Shown here: in pieces, positions 62,627 through 64,000 of the stretch
Position numbering within the stretch: position 1 is the first letter of the stretch
Layout of the letters: the number at the start of each line of letters is the position of its first letter
Origin: Stentor coeruleus
Lineage: Eukaryota > Ciliophora > Heterotrichea > Heterotrichida > Stentoridae
Assembly (NCBI GenBank): GCA_001970955.1
Contig: MPUH01000306.1
Coordinates: forward strand, 1 to 64,000
Direction of reading: 5' to 3'
DNA length: 64,000 bases
Notes under the pieces: model-generated
Told to the model about the DNA's origin: nothing
Seen by the model: only the letters and a program-made list of their open reading frames with translations
Database searches by the model: none
Made by a program: the position numbers and the translations under genes

Positions 62627-64000
62627 TTAACGTTTAGTTTTTGTTTTTTGTAAAGTAAAAGAGTTGATAACTTTACGCATTGTCTCTTCGTCTATCATAT
62701 ATTCAAACTTTTCAGGTTTTTTCCCACTATTAAGTTTGTTTATATAGTCTAATTTGCAATTTAGTAGATGTTCTTTAATCATCCTTTCTTTTGTGTGCAA
62801 GGAAATGTTAGTTATTTTTTCGATTATATGATTTTTTTTACGCTTTTTTGTCTTGCCAATTAACTGGGTTATAATCCTTTCAGAGGTTTTAGCCCAAAAA
62901 GATAGCAATTCTGTTATTCTTTGAGCATTTATTTTAGAATATAATCGCCAAGCACGCTGAATACTTATAACTTTATTATGAAAACGGTCAAAAGAATCAT
63001 TTATTTGTTGATAAAGACTCATTTCGGTTATGCATTTTATTATTGATTTGGTATGAGAAAGTGTACAGATTTTGTATGCAAAGTTGTGAAAAATAAGTAT
63101 GTGGTTACGAGCTAATGCTAAAATGCGTTTGGTAAAAGAAAACCTTAAATCAAATCGTTTTTTGAATTTTTTTTGAATGATGTAAGCTTTCATTCTCATG
63201 ATTTGGAGTTTGATTTTTTTTTGTTTAGTATGTTTGAGTTTAGTTAACCATTCGTTAACGGATTGGAAGTAACTTATTAATACGAACCACTTTTTCTCGA
63301 AATTCTCCTTTCGGATTATAATTGCCTGAATTTCTTGAGCTTGTTCTTCAGCACGTTTTCTTAGTTTTTTCCTTTCTAGTTTATATTTGATAGTTTTCAG
63401 TTTCTCTTCGCTAATAACAATTTTACGTTTTTTAGCGTCTTCTTGTTTTTTTTGCATACGGGTTTTAAGTTGAGAAGATATTAATTCATGTGATAAACAA
63501 GTGCTAGAAAGACTCTTATTTAAATGAATAAAATTTAATCTTTCATTAGCCCGTCTTTTCAATAAAATATCCTTAACTTTCTTTTCGAAACTTGTTCGCA
63601 AATGAGGATTTTCGCGCATAGCCTGTATTTCTAAATCAAAAATAGAAGATTTTTCAACCTTCAAAGCAGTTTTTCCCCTTTTATCTTTTTTTTTTGTCTG
63701 GACGATTTCTTGAGTTTTACAAAAGCTAAACTGCACTGAAACTCTTGAATTTGCCAAAGCATGAACTCCTAAATAGCATTTATTCTCATTAAAAACATTA
63801 TACCGACTATGTACATCAATAATTTCCGTCTCAAATTTCTTTTCATGAAAATCTTGATTCGGACACGAGTAAGTAAAAGATAAAAAGTTCTCTACTTTCC
63901 CTTTATGTAATTCTACTTGTATTCTTAAAGGGCTAATATTACCTTTAATAGGAAATTCAAAAAACTGATATGCATTTTGTTCTATATAGCCTTTAGTAGG
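62627..64000 (-). CDS. IQ-motif, basic helical protein; 5' end beyond the window
   Basis: The frame is open to the right edge (64000) with no need of the TTG near 63757, so the start lies outside. At least 457 residues. The N-terminal part in the window (PLRIQVELHKGKVENFLSFT, FETEIIDVHSRYNVFNE, LANSRVSVQFSF) looks like a beta-rich globular domain. The remainder is very basic helix (TRMQKKQEDAKKRKI, KYKLERKKLRKRAEEQAQEI) with an IQ-like calmodulin-binding motif (VISIQRAWRLYSK). Such IQ/basic proteins are typical of ciliate basal bodies and cortex. Function unknown. TAA-type stop at 62627. Confidence 0.75.
   Translation of the reverse strand, partial: PTKGYIEQNAYQFFEFPIKGNISPLRIQVELHKGKVENFLSFTYSCPNQDFHEKKFETEIIDVHSRYNVFNENKCYLGVHALANSRVSVQFSFCKTQEIVQTKKKDKRGKTALKVEKSSIFDLEIQAMRENPHLRTSFEKKVKDILLKRRANERLNFIHLNKSLSSTCLSHELISSQLKTRMQKKQEDAKKRKIVISEEKLKTIKYKLERKKLRKRAEEQAQEIQAIIIRKENFEKKWFVLISYFQSVNEWLTKLKHTKQKKIKLQIMRMKAYIIQKKFKKRFDLRFSFTKRILALARNHILIFHNFAYKICTLSHTKSIIKCITEMSLYQQINDSFDRFHNKVISIQRAWRLYSKINAQRITELLSFWAKTSERIITQLIGKTKKRKKNHIIEKITNISLHTKERMIKEHLLNCKLDYINKLNSGKKPEKFEYMIDEETMRKVINSFTLQKTKTKR

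Noticed and set aside
62627-63757. Start of the last gene at the TTG near 63757
   Set aside because: The frame stays open with coding-like composition to base 64000, so the real start is outside the window.

Overview
The window looks like macronuclear (somatic) DNA of a heterotrich ciliate, most probably a Stentor-like species. It is very AT-rich and densely packed with mostly intronless genes on both strands. The genes are typical of ciliates: centrin, CDPK, coiled-coil cytoskeletal proteins, a REJ/Cys-rich surface protein and a receptor with extracellular ligand-binding domains. Six genes are restored by removing exactly one 15-nt GT...AG intron each, the known hallmark of Stentor and Blepharisma. 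Intact long genes end in TAA or TAG and use only TGG for Trp (the 1217-codon receptor has about 20 TGG and no in-frame TGA), so the code is treated as standard. That argues against Blepharisma, which reads TGA as Trp.

Layout. 0-6 kb: tail of a gene, centrin, an FKAxPMP-motif protein, a two-TM protein and a coiled-coil protein. 6-14 kb: gene-poor, with a decayed REJ/Cys-rich membrane-protein gene (8.2-13.4 kb) and an inverted eEF1A fragment. 14.6-33 kb: divergent eEF1A, myristoylated PP2C, TauE/SafE-type transporter, TFxPK cytoskeletal protein, CDPK, a 1217-aa receptor with two ligand-binding domains, a TPR protein, and a histone H3 variant next to H2B. 34-52 kb: coiled-coil proteins, PEX10, a DC1-like zinc protein, a TLC-domain protein, two tandem DEAD-box-like genes, a C2H2 factor, a RING-CH ligase, an ankyrin-AGC kinase, a catalytically dead ULP1-like protein and an EF-hand protein. 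52-57 kb: damaged genes (CEP104-like pseudogene, RBM22/SLT11 N-terminal fragment, DNAJC9-like gene with a 2-nt frameshift). 57-64 kb: P-type ATPase with degenerate catalytic motifs, J-domain/zinc-finger protein, a third degenerate DEAD-box-like gene, and an IQ-motif protein running off the right edge.

Three themes stand out. (1) Most intergenic spacers are G/T-rich on the + strand in their left half and C/A-rich in their right half, whatever the orientation of the flanking genes, and telomere-like fragments occur in these biased tracts. (2) Several intact genes encode enzyme folds whose catalytic residues are replaced (P-type ATPase, ULP1-like, three DEAD-box-like proteins), suggesting pseudoenzymes. 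(3) The broken genes and some spacers carry small tandem duplications (2, 38, about 47 and 54 bp). No tRNA, rRNA, CRISPR array or transposase was recognised. All family assignments are by eye from motifs, with no database search. In-frame 15-nt introns lacking stop codons could be hidden in some predicted proteins.
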